From: Tuctoria greenei
Lineage: Eukaryota > Streptophyta > Magnoliopsida > Poales > Poaceae
Length of the DNA stretch: 64,000 bases
NCBI GenBank assembly: GCA_036927565.1
Contig: JAYESD010000003.1
Location: 98,069,591 to 98,133,590, forward strand
Direction: 5' to 3'
The notes below the pieces were generated by a model. That model was not told the origin of the DNA, did not search any database, and saw only the letters and a list, made by a program, of their open reading frames with translations. The position numbers were made by a program, and so were the translations under genes. Below are positions 32,934 through 45,220 of the stretch, piece by piece; the first letter of the stretch is position 1, and every line of letters begins with the position of its first letter.

Positions 32934-33677
32934 AAAGCCTCTCTTTCATCACCAACAGTACTATTTTTCCATCTTAATTCACCACATTATGGACATCGAT
33001 CTAGCAGAGAATAGTCCTTCCGGAATAAGACACAGTCATCGACACATGCATCGATCTTCATGTAGCCCAGTCCGAGGTCACGAACAACCTTTTGAACTTT
33101 ATCAAGTATATTAGGAATGCAGTGGCCGTCTGGAAGAACATATGAGAATAGTTCAAGGATCAACTGACACGCTTTTTTGCTCAAACAAGTTAAACACTTT
33201 ATCTAGTACAACCTGATAATGAAGGATAATTGGGACACCTTCTCACAACATGGATACAACTTCTTTTGGCATCATTTAATAAGTCATAGAAAGCCTTTGC
33301 ACACCTAGTTGGCTCCTACTGGTTTATAGCATTTTCTGGATCATCAACATCTGCTAAAGTACCACCATGATCAATGCCTCTAAGTAGATTGGACAACATA
33401 TTTTAAATACCACCATTATCTCCTCATTATTTGCTGATTGCTCAGCAATATTTTTCTCAACTTGTTTTTCTCCATGGTGTACACAACAAGTATAATCAAA
33501 TGACGTCCCATTACGAAGCAGGTGAAGATGAACTTCCTTGCATGTCCCGTGGCAAATATTACGACATTTTGTGTAAGGACAAGGCTTAGTTTCTTCATCA
33601 CGAGTGCCCTGGAATGCTAAATTTAAAAATGACTTCATTCCATCCAGCCACTCCTTCGTACGCCTGTCTTTTCCCAT
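32934..33677 (-). pseudogene. E1 TnpD, N-terminal portion (cut off by E2)
   Basis: It starts at 33677 (MGKDRRTKEWLDGMKSFLNLAF, Cys pairs CPYTKCRNICHG). The second segment is at 32987-33184 (SKKACQLILELFSYVLPDGHCIPN, IDACVDDCVLF, LLDRCP). It matches 12930-13676 of E2 throughout. There is a deletion near 33400 (EEIMVVFKICCP against EEIIFDDAAMENML) that shifts the frame. The sequence breaks off at 32934 and continues at 8710, on the other side of E2. Confidence 0.88.
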
Positions 33678-33769
33678 CCGTGTCTTATCATCTGACATCG
33701 CTTCCTGCAATTCAATCAGCGTATCCGCAAGAGGATAGAACTACAATAATATTATGTATGCAATTGTAC

Positions 33770-34195
33770 CTAGCGCTGTTGCTCCTCCACGTGCGGCGGC
33801 CGAGGTCCATGCCGGTGGCCGGCGAATGCTCTTCCAAGAGTGTGGTGGCTGGCAGATGCTCCTCCAAGAGTGTGGCGGCCGGCGGATGCTCCTCCAAGAG
33901 TGTGGCGGCCGACGGACGGCGAATGCTCCCCCAGGCGCAATTTGTACAGTCGGGAGAGGGGTCGTTGTGGATCGAATGGCCCCGCGGGTAGGCAGCCAGT
34001 ACAAAGCGTACGTGAAGCTATCAGAGTAGGCCCAACAATATATTGGGCCACTTGTTATTCGTGGGCTGAAACTGCACTGAGTCACTTTGTATTTGTGGGT
34101 CGAAACTGCACTGGGACGCTCGTTGTTCGTCCCTATGATGCGTTAGCCCATCTACGAGCGCGTGTCTGGCTCTGGAAATTTGTTATCTAAATAAG
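33770..34195 (-). promoter_or_regulatory. Region upstream of E1 TnpD with the 30-bp repeat
   Basis: About four copies of the 30-bp GC-rich unit (gatgctcctccaagagtgtg, then gcggccggcg) at 33820-33925, followed by sequence matching 13960-14150 (tagcccaac...ttgggcc...cgtgggctgaaactgc). Homology to E2 ends near 34190. Confidence 0.55.
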
Positions 34196-34877
34196 TTAAT
34201 ATAGAAATGGGGGTGGTATCCCTATCAAAATAAAGCATACGCACAAAATCTCTTGAACCGCAACAACTCAGTGATATAAACAAGGATTAAATACTAGATA
34301 TAAACATCGATGGAACCAAACAGCAGTGTTCAACATACCATTCAAGGCAACAAACTAATCGACAGAACTAGCTATTACCTAATCCCCAATAAACACAAAA
34401 TAACTAAACAACACATCTAGTCCGCAACACTTCCTTTCAAGCAATGGTAATAACTTCTGGCCGCATATAGGAGTAGTGGTAATGATGACACCACGTATAG
34501 GGGCGTTGGGACAGTGGTACATTGGAGTTCTACCTATTTTTTTATAACATTTTTTTTGTCCTTTCTTTTCTTTTCTCTCCGTTCATTGTCTCCACTTTTC
34601 TTTCCAGTCATCGCTACCTGTTGTGTTTTCCTATTATGTGTACTAATATTGTATACTACTTTAAAGACCACTTTGCAGGCCCCACTACAGGCGATCTCCT
34701 CTGGCACCTCCAGCAACTAAAGTACCGTACCGGCCACTTTAGAGGCTACTGGCTATGTGGAGGGTCGCTCATTAACAGAGAATACAAATATATCAGATAG
34801 TTCACTAAACAAACTAATAGAAAACAAAAACGACATCATGAAATAAGAAAACAACATCACACAACATTATAAGTCTT

Positions 34878-35617
34878 TTATCTATAGCCCATATCGGATA
34901 ACACCTTACGACAGAATGCAAAATGCTCGTGTCTAATCCTATAGTCTTCACTACAGAAGACCCTACAGCTGCTCCACCCTTGCTTTCCGCAGCCGGCAGC
35001 TGCACACGGATCAATCTCCTTGTTAGGCAGCGACACCATCGGTAGTCTTGGAGGCGGGCGTGGATGCGCCACGTCAGATTACCGATTTCAGCCAGGACTT
35101 GAATCCGACAACGCCTGCACTCATTGTTGCCCCTCATGATGTTGATGGACCCGAATGCTTTCTCACTGACATCAACCTCGCCTTTGACCTGTCAGATATA
35201 CTCGAAGGCATCGCGGCTCCGTGGTCGGAAACGTAGCGGAGGTGGCCAAGGACGTAGGCTGTCTCCATGTGGCCGCCCCGGCTGCCCGGGTGAGAAACTA
35301 GGCGCATGGCTGCGTGCAATCGTCCGCGAAGACGAGCTCGAGCTCGGTGATGTCGCATGCACGAGGGTTGTCGATGATGGACAGGTTCTCCACGAGTGAT
35401 GTGTAGTGCCTCGGGTCGCGCCACATCCTTCGGGTCAGCCGCTACAGTGCCACGCGTCTGCCCACGGTGCCATCCTGGCACGCCGCATGCATGGCCTTGC
35501 AGGTGTCACGCAGACTGGACAGGTCATCCAAGGGTTGCAGGGAGCTTGCGGCGAGGCGCCCCACAATCTTGATTGCAATATCGTGCGGGAACGGCAACTC
35601 CATAGGCTTTGGTGTCA
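34878..35617 (-). pseudogene. F-box-like gene with C-terminal Cys/His segment, broken (unit 1)
   Basis: It begins at about 35617 (MELPFPHDIAIKIVGRLAA). Parallel to the copy at 15250-15816, it shows SLQPLDDLSSLRDTCKAMHAAC and NPRACDITELELVF, with frameshifts near 35290 and stops within the middle. The C-terminus is legible at 34878-35072: a Pro-rich linker, DPCAAAGCGKQGWSSCRVFCSEDYRIRHEHFAFCRKVL, a Cys/His pattern like a MYND-type finger. A TATA-like CTATAAAGAC lies upstream on the minus strand at 35701-35710. It is a decayed member of the grass F-box family. Confidence 0.75.
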
Positions 35618-36019
35618 CTATGCTGCAAAGGGAACCAATAAGGGTGCGTGCGGCAAGGACAAAGAGGAAGCTAGAGTACGTGCGGAGAAGACGGTGATGT
35701 GTCTTTATAGAGTACGCGTGGAGAAGACGATGGAGACATTACATTAAGACACGCACCATTGTCATCTCCACGCATACTGATGGGGGTCCGCGCAGTGATG
35801 GTTCGGCTTCCGGCGGTGGCAGATTGCACACATCTTCTGTAGTACTGTGCGGGTGCATTGAGGGTGGCTGACATGTGAACACCACATCCTATGGGACCCA
35901 TGCCTCTCGCATGCACGGATAGGATGCGCGAAGTAATGGAACCGCTCTGGTTCAACATCAGCACAAGAATAATATCCAGTCATGAATAGAGATAACATAC
36001 TATGTTTGACAAGATTAAA

Positions 36020-36327
36020 GGCTTTGTTTGGGAACACAGTATCTTTGGATTTTTAGAGCAATACTTTGGTATCTGAGATTATCATCATATTTTTTACAGA
36101 ATGGTGTTTGGCAACCAACTCAAAAACTATGTATATAAAACTACGGTTTTGTATATACTACGGTATTTAAAACCAGATTTTTTCTCTTCTTGCTTCCTCT
36201 TGATGCTTGCTATTTTGCTCCCAAACAGACAAAATTGTGGTATTGAAATAATTTTATATTGTCATGAAATCATAAAACGTGCTTTACACAAACTTTGATA
36301 TTAAAAACTTTGTTCCCAAACACAGCC
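36020..36327. mobile_element. MITE with GGCTTTGTTTGGGAACACA termini, copy B
   Basis: GGCTTTGTTTGGGAACACAGTAT at the left pairs with ACTTTGTTCCCAAACACAGCC at the right; about 308 bp. Same family as 23988-24225. Confidence 0.8.
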
Positions 36328-36540
36328 TAAGACTGGAGTAATCTGCGCCAAAAATTTAATGTTCTACAATTTGGTTGTCCATGCTCTTTCAACTTAATGC
36401 GTACGTACTACCAATCTTTTTATAATATTTTTCTCGTCCTTTCTTTTCTTTTCTCTCTGTTCATTGTGTCCACTTTTCTTTCTAGTCGTCGCTACCTGTT
36501 GTGTTTTCCTGCTACTACGTACTGGTAGTATTGTATACTA

Positions 36541-36778
36541 CTCCCTCCGTCCCAACTCAACTCTGTTTTTAGCTTTAGTCAAACTTACTTTTGACTAATG
36601 ATTTCTATAGATTCTATTAACTTCAATGACATATAAATTGTATATTATAAAAATATTATTCATGGTGAACCTAAAAGTACAATTTTATATTGTTAAAATT
36701 GATCAAGATTACATAAATCATTGGTCAAAGGTAAATTTGACCAAACCCAGAAATAGAGTTCACATGGGACGGAGGTAG
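36541..36778. mobile_element. Intact Stowaway MITE
   Basis: CTCCCTCCGTCCCAACTCAA at the left and ATGGGACGGAGGTAG at the right are inverted, flanked by TA on both sides (36539-36540, 36779-36780). 238 bp, inserted in the second F-box unit; the first and third units lack it at the same place. Confidence 0.9.
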
Positions 36779-37059
36779 TACTTTACAGACCGCTTTGCAG
36801 GCCCCACTTCGGGCGATCTCATCTGGCACCTCCAGCATCTAAGGTGTCGTACCGACCATTTTAGAGGCTATCGGCGATGTGGAGGGTCGTTCATTAACAG
36901 AGAATACAGATAGAACATATAGTTAACTAAACAAATAGATAGAAAACAAAATAACAGTTGGAACAGACAAACAACATTGAGTTCATCAACATAAAACATA
37001 ACTACAAAACAAGAAAAACGACATCACGAAACAAGAAAAATAACATCACAACCTTATAA

Positions 37060-37786
37060 GTATACAACCCATACTGGATAACACCTCACGGCAAAATGTG
37101 AAATGCTCGTGTCTAATCCTATAGTCTGCACTACAGAAGAACATGCAGTCGATCCACCTTTGCTTCTCGTAGCCGGCAGCCGTGCACGGGTCAACCTCCT
37201 TGTTGGGCAGCAACACCATCGGCGGTCTTGGATGCTAGCGCGGATGCGCCCACGTCAGATTACGGATTTCATCCAGGGATTGAATCTGACACTGCCTGCA
37301 CTCATTGTTGGTCCTCATGATGGTGACGGGCCAGGACACTTTCTCAACGATGTCGACCTCGCATTCGACCTGCCGGATATACTCGACGGCATCGCATGCC
37401 CCGCGGTCCGCGTCGTAGCGGAGGAGGTCAAGGACGTAGGCCGCCTCCATGTGGCCGGCCCAGGCTGCCCGGGTGAGAAACTGGGCGCCATGTTGCGCGC
37501 GATCAACCGTGAAGACGAGCTTGAGCCAGGTGACATAGCACGCACGAGGGTGGCCAACGATGGCCAGGTTCTACACAACGGTTTTGTACTACACCGGGTC
37601 GTGCCACATCCTCCAGGTTACCTGCTCCAGCGCCACGCGCCTGCCAATAGCACCATCCCAGCACACAGCATGCATGGCCTTGCAGGTGGCACACAGACTG
37701 GAGATGTCGTCAAAGGGTCGCTGGGAGCTTTCGGCGACGCGCCCCGCGATCTCGATCGCAATATCGTGCGTTAACGGCAACTTCAT
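37060..37786 (-). pseudogene. F-box-like gene, broken (unit 2)
   Basis: It starts at 37786 (MKLPLTHDIAIEIAGRVAESS). Conserved blocks: FDDISSLCATCKAMHAVC, GRRVALEQV, GHPRACYVTWLKLVF, GHMEAAYVLDLLRYDADRGACDAVEYIRQVECEV, NNECRQCQ. Stops occur after MWHDPV (near 37589), a few codons later, and at about 37235. The C-terminal Cys/His segment is recognisable at 37070-37190 (RIRHEHFTFCREVL). It is better preserved than unit 1 in the middle but not translatable as one protein. Confidence 0.75.
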
Positions 37787-38860
37787 AGGCTTCAGCGTCA
37801 CCGTTCTGTGAAGGAAACCAATGAGGGTGCACGCGGCAGAGACAAAGAGGAAGCTAGAGTCCGTGCAGAGAAGATGGTGGTGTGTCTATAGAGTATGCGC
37901 GGAGAAGACGATGGATACATTATATAAAGACACACGCCATCGTCTTCTTTGTGCGTACTGATGGGGGTCACATGCAGTGATGGTTCGGCTTCTGACGATG
38001 GCGTATTCCACATCTTCTGCAGTACTGCAAGTGCACTAAGGGTGGCTGACATGTGCACCCACAACCTATGGGACCCACGCCTCTCGCATGCCCTGATGGG
38101 ACGCACGATGTAATGGAATCGTTCTGTTTTCAACATCAGCACAAGAATAATATACTGTCATCAATAGATATAACACACTATGTTTGACAGTAATCTGCGC
38201 CAAACATTTCCTGTTTTATAGTTTGGTTCTCCACGTTCTTTAACCTTAATTCGTACGTATGTACTACCTATCTTTTTCTATCGTTTTTCTTTCCTTTCTT
38301 TTCTTTTCCCTCTGTTCATTGTCTCCACTTTTCATTCCAGTCGCTGCTAATCGACAGAACTAGCTATTACATAATCCCCAATAAACACAAAATAAACTAA
38401 TCGGCACATCTAGTCTGCAACACTTCCCTTCAGGCAGTGGTAATAACTTATGGCCGCGTATAGGGGTAGTGGTATTAATGACACCGCGTATAGGGGCATA
38501 GGACTAGTGGTACGTTGGAGTTCTATCTATCTTTTTCTAACATTTTTCTCATCATTTCTTTTCTTTTCTCTCTGTTCATTGTCTCCACTTTTCTTTCCAG
38601 TCGTCGCTATGTGTTGCATTTTCCTGTTAGTACTGTATACTACTTTACAGACCGGTTTGCAGGCCCTGCTGCGGGCGATCTCCTAGTACCTCCAGCGGCT
38701 AAAGTATCGTACAAGCCACTTTAGAGGACACCGGCGGTTTGGAGGGTCATTCATTAATAAAGAATACAGATAGAACAAATAGTTCACTAAACAGTAGACA
38801 GAAAACAAAATAACAGATGGAACAGACGAACACCATTGAGTCCATTATCATAAAACATTA

Positions 38861-38964
38861 CTCCCTCCTTCCTATATTACTTGTCGTTAGAACAAGTTTA
38901 GTTCATATTTGAACCAGAAAACTTGTCCTAATTCTTAACGACAAGTAACATGGGAAGGAGGAAG
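38861..38964. mobile_element. Stowaway-type MITE, 104 bp
   Basis: CTCCCTCCTTCCTATATTACTTGTC and its inverse GACAAGTAACATGGGAAGGAGGAAG, flanked by TA (38859-38860 and 38965-38966). Confidence 0.88.
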
Positions 38965-39087
38965 TACAAAACAAGAAAAACAACATCATGAAACAAGAAA
39001 AATAAAACATCACAAAAAGAAGAAGAGAAAAATATCACGACTGGATTAATCAGTGTCAAAATATTTCCTATTTTGAAGTTGGGTTAA

Positions 39088-42000
39088 TGCAAAAGCCCTA
39101 ATTTCCATAATTCAAAGTTCAGTTAGGACAAAAATTTTGAATGACAAAAAGCACTAAAAAGGAATTGAAAAAACAAATTAATTCAAACTCCAAATGAGGA
39201 AATTCAAAATAATAAACTTAGAGGCTGTTTAAAAAAATTTAACATGAAGATTTGAGTTGGTCAATGGATTCCAAATATTCCAAATAGCATCCCTGCAAAG
39301 TTTCATAATTATTGAAGCAAGTTTGCTATTTAATTCAATAGCTTCATTGAATTAACTCAAATTAAAATTCATATTTGAATTTAAATGAAACTCTGTCAAA
39401 TCAACTATGGGAGTTCAAAATCAAATCCATATGCTTAATACAGCAATCCCACAAATATCTAGCAAATTTTGGAATGAATTAGGTGGCAGAATTGATGGGG
39501 CAAGGATGAGGATGAGGTGGGACCCACTTGTCATCAAAGCAAAGTGCTGTTTTTGCTCTCCAAGTGACACCACATTGCATGCAAAGTCCACGCAGCTGCT
39601 TGCACTGTTGTGGCCGACTCCATCTGCCCACAGCTCGCCCTGGCCTCCTACTTATAACCCCTCCATGCCCCTGGCTTGCTCTTTCTTTACCTTGAAGTCT
39701 CCAGCACCATTTTCACTTCTCTCCCGATTCCTTCTCTTTCCAGCCAATTTGCAGCAAAGGTACTCCGTGTTAAGCACTTTTCTTTGCCTCTCCTGACTCC
39801 CCAACCTATTGCAAAGCCCTGTGATCAAGTTCTTACACAGCTAGGCCATCGCCGAAGCTGTTAACTTCAAAACTGAGGCCGCCGGAAATCTCCGCTGTTT
39901 TGCCGCGCCTCTGCTTATCGTCGACCCGACGATACGGCCATCATATCGCCTTGGTCCTAGAAGGAAAAAGGTTCGCCTGCTCATGTTCTAGCTGCTCGTA
40001 AAGTTTCAGCCCATGCGATGCCTCCTAGCCCCCGTATTTTCTCTTCTCCCGACGAACTTCGGTTATGAGTAGAGTTGCTTCGCGTGTGAAATTCTTTCTG
40101 TACAGTTAATTATTCCTTGTGCACCTGTGCTATGTTGTTCTATATAGCCAGGTGCATCACCTCAAACAGGAGTCATCGAGTTTCATCAGGTATTCACACC
40201 GGAATCCCATTTTTCCCCAGCCGCGGATTTTTCCCTCCTCGGTCCGTAGTCGCCACCAGTTTCCAAGACTTTTCTTTCCCTCTTATGGCCAGATTCTTGC
40301 TCCCCATGCTTCCATGAATCTTCCCAAGGTCTTCCTGACCAGTTTCACCCACCGTAGAGCTTGGCTGACATGGCTGAAACCCTAATCACCGCCGCCGCCG
40401 TCGCACAAGCCTTTCCGGCCATCGCCGGCATGTGCTGACCCCACCGGCATGCTCAGCACCTCGAAATAGGGTTAGGAGGCATGTTTGGCCAGGAGACGTG
40501 CCGTGGATTGATGGACGGTGAGAGCTCCGGCGAGGCGCCGCCACGGTCGTGCGCCTGGCGGGAGGTAGACGACGACCCTGTGGGGCCCCATCGTTAGTGG
40601 AAGCGCAGCATGCGCCCGGATCAGCTGCGGCTCAGGGATCTTTTGTGACCACACGGTTAACCCAGTAACCCTTCGTGTTGCCGCCCAGAGATTGGTCCAT
40701 TTGAAACCCGTGGACCCCCTGGATTATTCAAACAATTCCCATTCGAAATTTATTCCAGATTTTGCCCCAATTGGAAAATCTATAACTCCTAGGATACTTG
40801 TCCAAAAATTCCCAAATAATTTTTTATAGAACCAGCATGAAGAGTAATATCTCATGGTGCACTTGGATTTGTATGAAAGTCCATATGAATTTTTCCATAA
40901 TTCAAATAAGCAAAATGATTATAGAATTAATTCCTATAGTTCTTCTCTTTGGAAAAATACCAAATTTTTCCAGAACCTTCATTTGAACATCCTTGAACTC
41001 TAGTAAATATTTCCGGGTCATTAGACTTCATTTACATGGTCTGATCACCTGTGTATTCTTTATGCACATAAAAATAGCCAAATTCATTTAGAAATTATAC
41101 AGAAACTTGTGCAAACTTCTAAATTGAATATCTCTCAGTATTACGCTTAAAAATTTGTCAAACCAACTTTGTTGGTTTTGTCTTTATCCACACTAACCAG
41201 AAATACAACCCAATCTTCATGAAAATCCTTAGATTTTCCTGTAGAGCCCTTTAAGGCAAATCAGGTTTGATTTTTATCTGCTGATTCACTTCATAGAAAA
41301 ATCTGAAATTTTGCCAAAATATTTCTTAGTAAGTCTATGAATTCCTGTAAAAATTTCAGATTCATTGTACTTTATTAACCTAGTTCAATCTGAAGATTTT
41401 TTTAACTGGTCATGGAATAACCCAAAAACAATAGAAACATTTCAGTAAATTATCCCAACTTGTAAATTCTATATCTCCCTGTATAATGCGTAGAAAACTA
41501 TGAAACAAATTTTCCTAGAACCAGTGAGACCCTCTCTATATGGTACAACAACTGGTATCCATGATAGACCTCTAGAATTACATTCAAAATTCATAGAAAG
41601 CTTTTACTTATTAGAATTTTATAGATAACAAGCTTCCTTGAACATCTCCAATTTTTGGTCCAGATCTTCCCCATAGTACCTAGTGTCCCCTGTAAAATGT
41701 CCCAAACCATTGGGCTTAAATTAATATACTTAACTGTCTTTTCATTAAACTATATCATAATACCGATATCAATTAACTTGCATAATTCTTTGCATATCGA
41801 TTAGTTGCCGATCTCAAGAGGACCCCGGAGTTACTTGAAGCCATCCCTCTGGAGATTAACTTTGACACTGTCCTGCAACCAGGCAAGCACCGGATTGCAT
41901 TTAAGCGCTATTACAAAATTTTGATTTGTATCACATAGGTCTAGGGTGAGTATTGTACATTAGGGCTAAGGTGATTGAAAATCCACATGCATGACCAGAT

Positions 42001-43320
42001 CAACCCATGGAGTATTTGGATAGTTCTCAAGTCATCGTGTAGACTATGCTATTCTAAATGTTGTATAGGATTCGGTAGAAGTCGAGTAGTTGGATTCTAC
42101 TCGCATGGATAGGACTTTTTTCACACGGGATTGGTTCAAAGAGAATGAAGTAGTAATCTGAAAACGAGACCGGGCAGGGGCGTAGGATGCAGCAAGATGT
42201 GGTCTTGGGTGCGTAGCCCTGCCTGTGTCGGTTAAGGACCGATCCGTATGCCACCCTGCTAAGCAAGTTTGAACTGTACCGGAGTCATACTGGATATATG
42301 GGGTCCAGGAAACCGTTGTACCTTGGGAAGCTTTTGTTTAGACTTTTTCGATCGCCTCAGGCTTTTGGCCGCAGCACAGTAGACGGAAACTCGCTCACGA
42401 CATCTTCACAACAGAAGGGAGCACCGTGAGTGGGGATACTGTCCTAGACGATTGAATCGATTCAACTTGGGCGGAACTTGAGAAAGGTGGCTGCGTACGA
42501 CGTCCGTGGAGTGCACCGATGTGACTTCTAGTACGGGCGTACGTGTCGTGTATTCCGGGTATCATTGATTCGAATCACCGTCCCTCGCGGTTATGAGTAC
42601 CACTTGTTCACTGAGTTGTGACGTAGTTAAATACTTGCACTTGAGATGAGAATTAATTGTTGCTGTTATGAACATTATATTATCATGGTATTGATATGTT
42701 GTATGTATTAGTATAGTGCTCACCAAATTTAATATCTACCTTGGGCATGCAGCATCGTGATGAAGCGTTTCTTGTTTGATTGTAGAGTTACGATGTTGCC
42801 CCGCACAAGGTTTAAGCTGCTGCTATAAATCTGAAAATAAGGACACACATTTAGGCAAGTCCATTATGCAAATTTGCCATCCTATGTTTATGTCTTTACC
42901 CTCATGTAGAGTTTCATGTTTAGGTGAGACGGTTAAGTCTTGTTGAGCCTTCGTGCTCACGGTTGCTATATAAGTTGTTTTGCAGGTACTAACCTCTATG
43001 CTTATGATTATGGTTGTCCGATGAGACTCGGGACTCTCCGAGTAATATACTCATGTGGGAACCATGCCGCTGTTGTTTGGTTTTCCTGGCTAGTGAGGAG
43101 CGTCCGTGGGCTGGACGGCTTCTCTTTTGCTTATTAGACTAGAGTACAAGAGTTGTAATCTTATCTTCCGCTGTATTTTATTTTTATAAACAGAATATCT
43201 TTGTAAATTTTAACAAATGATTTATGTAATACGCGTTCCTTTACATGTGTGCTGTTGGGTGTCGCATCGCACGGCACCACCCAATGTGATTCCTGGAAAG
43301 TGTGGACTCCGGTCCCCACA
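39088..43320 (+). repeat. Gyp-1 5' LTR (about 4.23 kb)
   Basis: Begins tgcaaaagccctaatttcc and ends ctccggtccccaca. A cttataac box near 39651, in a GC-rich context followed by a T/C-rich leader, could be the promoter. Short reading frames inside have no known similarity. Confidence 0.93.
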
Positions 43321-43324
43321 TACG

Positions 43325-43338
43325 TGGTATCAGAGCCA
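43325..43338 (+). other. Gyp-1 primer-binding site (initiator tRNA-Met)
   Basis: TGGTATCAGAGCCA begins four bases after the 5' LTR; the classical complement of the plant initiator tRNA-Met 3' end. Confidence 0.93.
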
Positions 43339-45220
43339 CATTGGGAATAGCACGCTTATAAAGGATCGTATTACAAGAAAAACATAGGATACGGTGAGGA
43401 TACGATATTAGGCCCACATAAGGACTATATTAGCATAAGTTATTAAGGTGGCAAAACTAACTTATGTGTTATTATATTTTGTAACGAAGCTCCGACATCA
43501 GGTAAGAGGTAAGGCACGCCACAGCAAGCGGATCAATTGTTGTAAGCTCACCATGCGAGAGGTAGCATGGAAATCTTTCCGTGGCTTTGCACGGAAGAGT
43601 CGATATGAGTCTCTGAAACTTTCCATGTTTCTGAGAACATATGACACGCGGTACCCTAGCGTGCTTCAAAGTTAGTGGGAGCCCCTGTCGGGTGGGACAT
43701 AACCTGATGCACCTCCTACTGGTGCAGCACTATGCAAAGACGTGGAACCCCGTCGGGTGGTAGAAAAGCCGGTCATGTACCTCGAGACGTGGCTCAACTC
43801 GGGGCGGCCCGTATGGAACGATACGGGACGAATGTATTTACTTTCATATATATTATTGTAAACTGTTCGCCCATGCGGGCTGTGCTGTATGACACCATAA
43901 GTTTGATCTATTATTTGTGTGTAGATGCAGTACACTAACCATGTTTAAGTAGCTCGAGTAGAAAATGTTTGCGAGTGAACGTCATTACTGCCACCGTTGA
44001 GACGTATGCCGGAATACCGGCTTAGAATTTTTGTTTTGAGAGGCACGTAGTACCGACATATGCTCCATTGATGCATTAACCACTTTTCTATAAAATGGAA
44101 CCAAGAAGATGTAAAACTACTTATACTAGCTATCGAGCTCTGGGTTTGAACTAAGTTATCGAATTTGGAGTAGGTTTTGAAGTCACCAATTTAGAAACAG
44201 AGTGTTCTGTTTTCTGCCGTAAGAAGACCTGATTTTGAGAAACCATATCTCCCAGTAAGAAATTCCAATGAAGGTTTATAATACATGGATGGAAATTGTA
44301 GGAAGTCCTTTAAAACTTTTATGTTCAACTCCAGAACTGAATTCCCCTCTAACCTGTTCAAAATTTCAAAGTTCCAAACTCTGCCAAAACTGGACAAAAA
44401 CTGGAACCCTTTCTTGACTCCTAATTGTTTTCACCAGATCTCACTCTAGAAAATTCGAACCGGATCGTGCAAGAAATTTCTGGAATCCTTGTAATATTTA
44501 TTACAAATTTGTAATGTGGTATTTGTAAATTCTGCCATTTTACATCTGGAAATTGTGGCCCAAATTCAGCATAAACAAAGGAGATGCTGCAAAATTTTCC
44601 AGAAAAACTTTCAGGTTTACGATACCATATCATCTCAACCAGAAACGATCTGAAGGCAAACCAATACTTCTTGGAAATGTCTTGAAGTGTACTTCAACTT
44701 TGTATTTCACCTCAAGATCTGATTCTGCCATTTACTGGGTAAAAGTTGTGTCTGAGTACAACCTGGTCAGGTTTAAACAGAAACATTATCGGTTTGACAT
44801 AATTTGGTCTTGTTATGAATCTGGTTCTCGAATTCACTTCGAGAAATGTCGTAACGGACCAGTTGTCAATAATCAACTATTTACCAGTGGAAATGATGGT
44901 TTGACTCACTCGAACCTCTTTTCTTTTATGGCCACGTTTGTGTCATATTGAAAATAAAAGTGTGTGTTCGCACGATAACGAGCATAACGTCTCGTCGCGA
45001 CCAACAATAGTCGAAAAGAACTTCGATCCATGGAGTTCATTATTTTGGAACTCGCTATTGTAACATTGGTCCAGCGATGATGTATTGTCTATAAAGTTTA
45101 TACTTTACCAATATATGACCGTTATGCAAATTTGGTTATCAATACACATACTATTGTTTTTATCCTAGTGTGATCTTGCGATATCACATCTCATGTTGCA
45201 TTAATAACTGTAACTGCAGA
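43339..45220 (+). other. Gyp-1 untranslated leader
   Basis: About 1.9 kb between the primer site and gag. Contains frames of 70-130 codons (for example 44553-44951) with no recognised similarity; no extra gene can be supported. Confidence 0.5.

Larger units (their letters stand above)
3902..34195 (-). mobile_element. Outer CACTA element E1 (left terminus, array, split TnpD); right end not found
   Basis: The left terminus is CACTACATGGATTCC at 3902-3916. It is followed by a subterminal array and a TnpD gene on the minus strand. The gene is split by element E2: its C-terminal part is at 5828-8710, its N-terminal part at 32934-33677. Homology to the region upstream of E2's TnpD continues to about 34190. 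The right terminus (expected GGAATCC...AGTG after a second array) is not visible. The F-box tandem units at 34.5-39.1 kb may be E1 cargo, and the right end may lie beyond the gypsy insertions or have been lost. The end coordinate given is only the limit of recognised homology. Confidence 0.75.
34500..39082. repeat. Tandem units of about 1.9-2 kb carrying F-box pseudogenes
   Basis: The block ttggagttctacctattttt...cattgtctccacttttctttcc...ttgcaggccccactacaggcgatctc...ttaacagagaatac begins at about 34510, 36410 and 38510 (with a partial extra copy at 38260). After the first two copies an F-box pseudogene follows on the minus strand. In the third the gypsy element begins before any F-box sequence. 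Probably E1 cargo. Confidence 0.75.

Noticed and set aside
44482..44495. GGAATCCTTG as the missing right terminus of E1
   Set aside because: It continues TAATATT instead of CAGTG, lies inside Gyp-1's leader and has no subterminal array.
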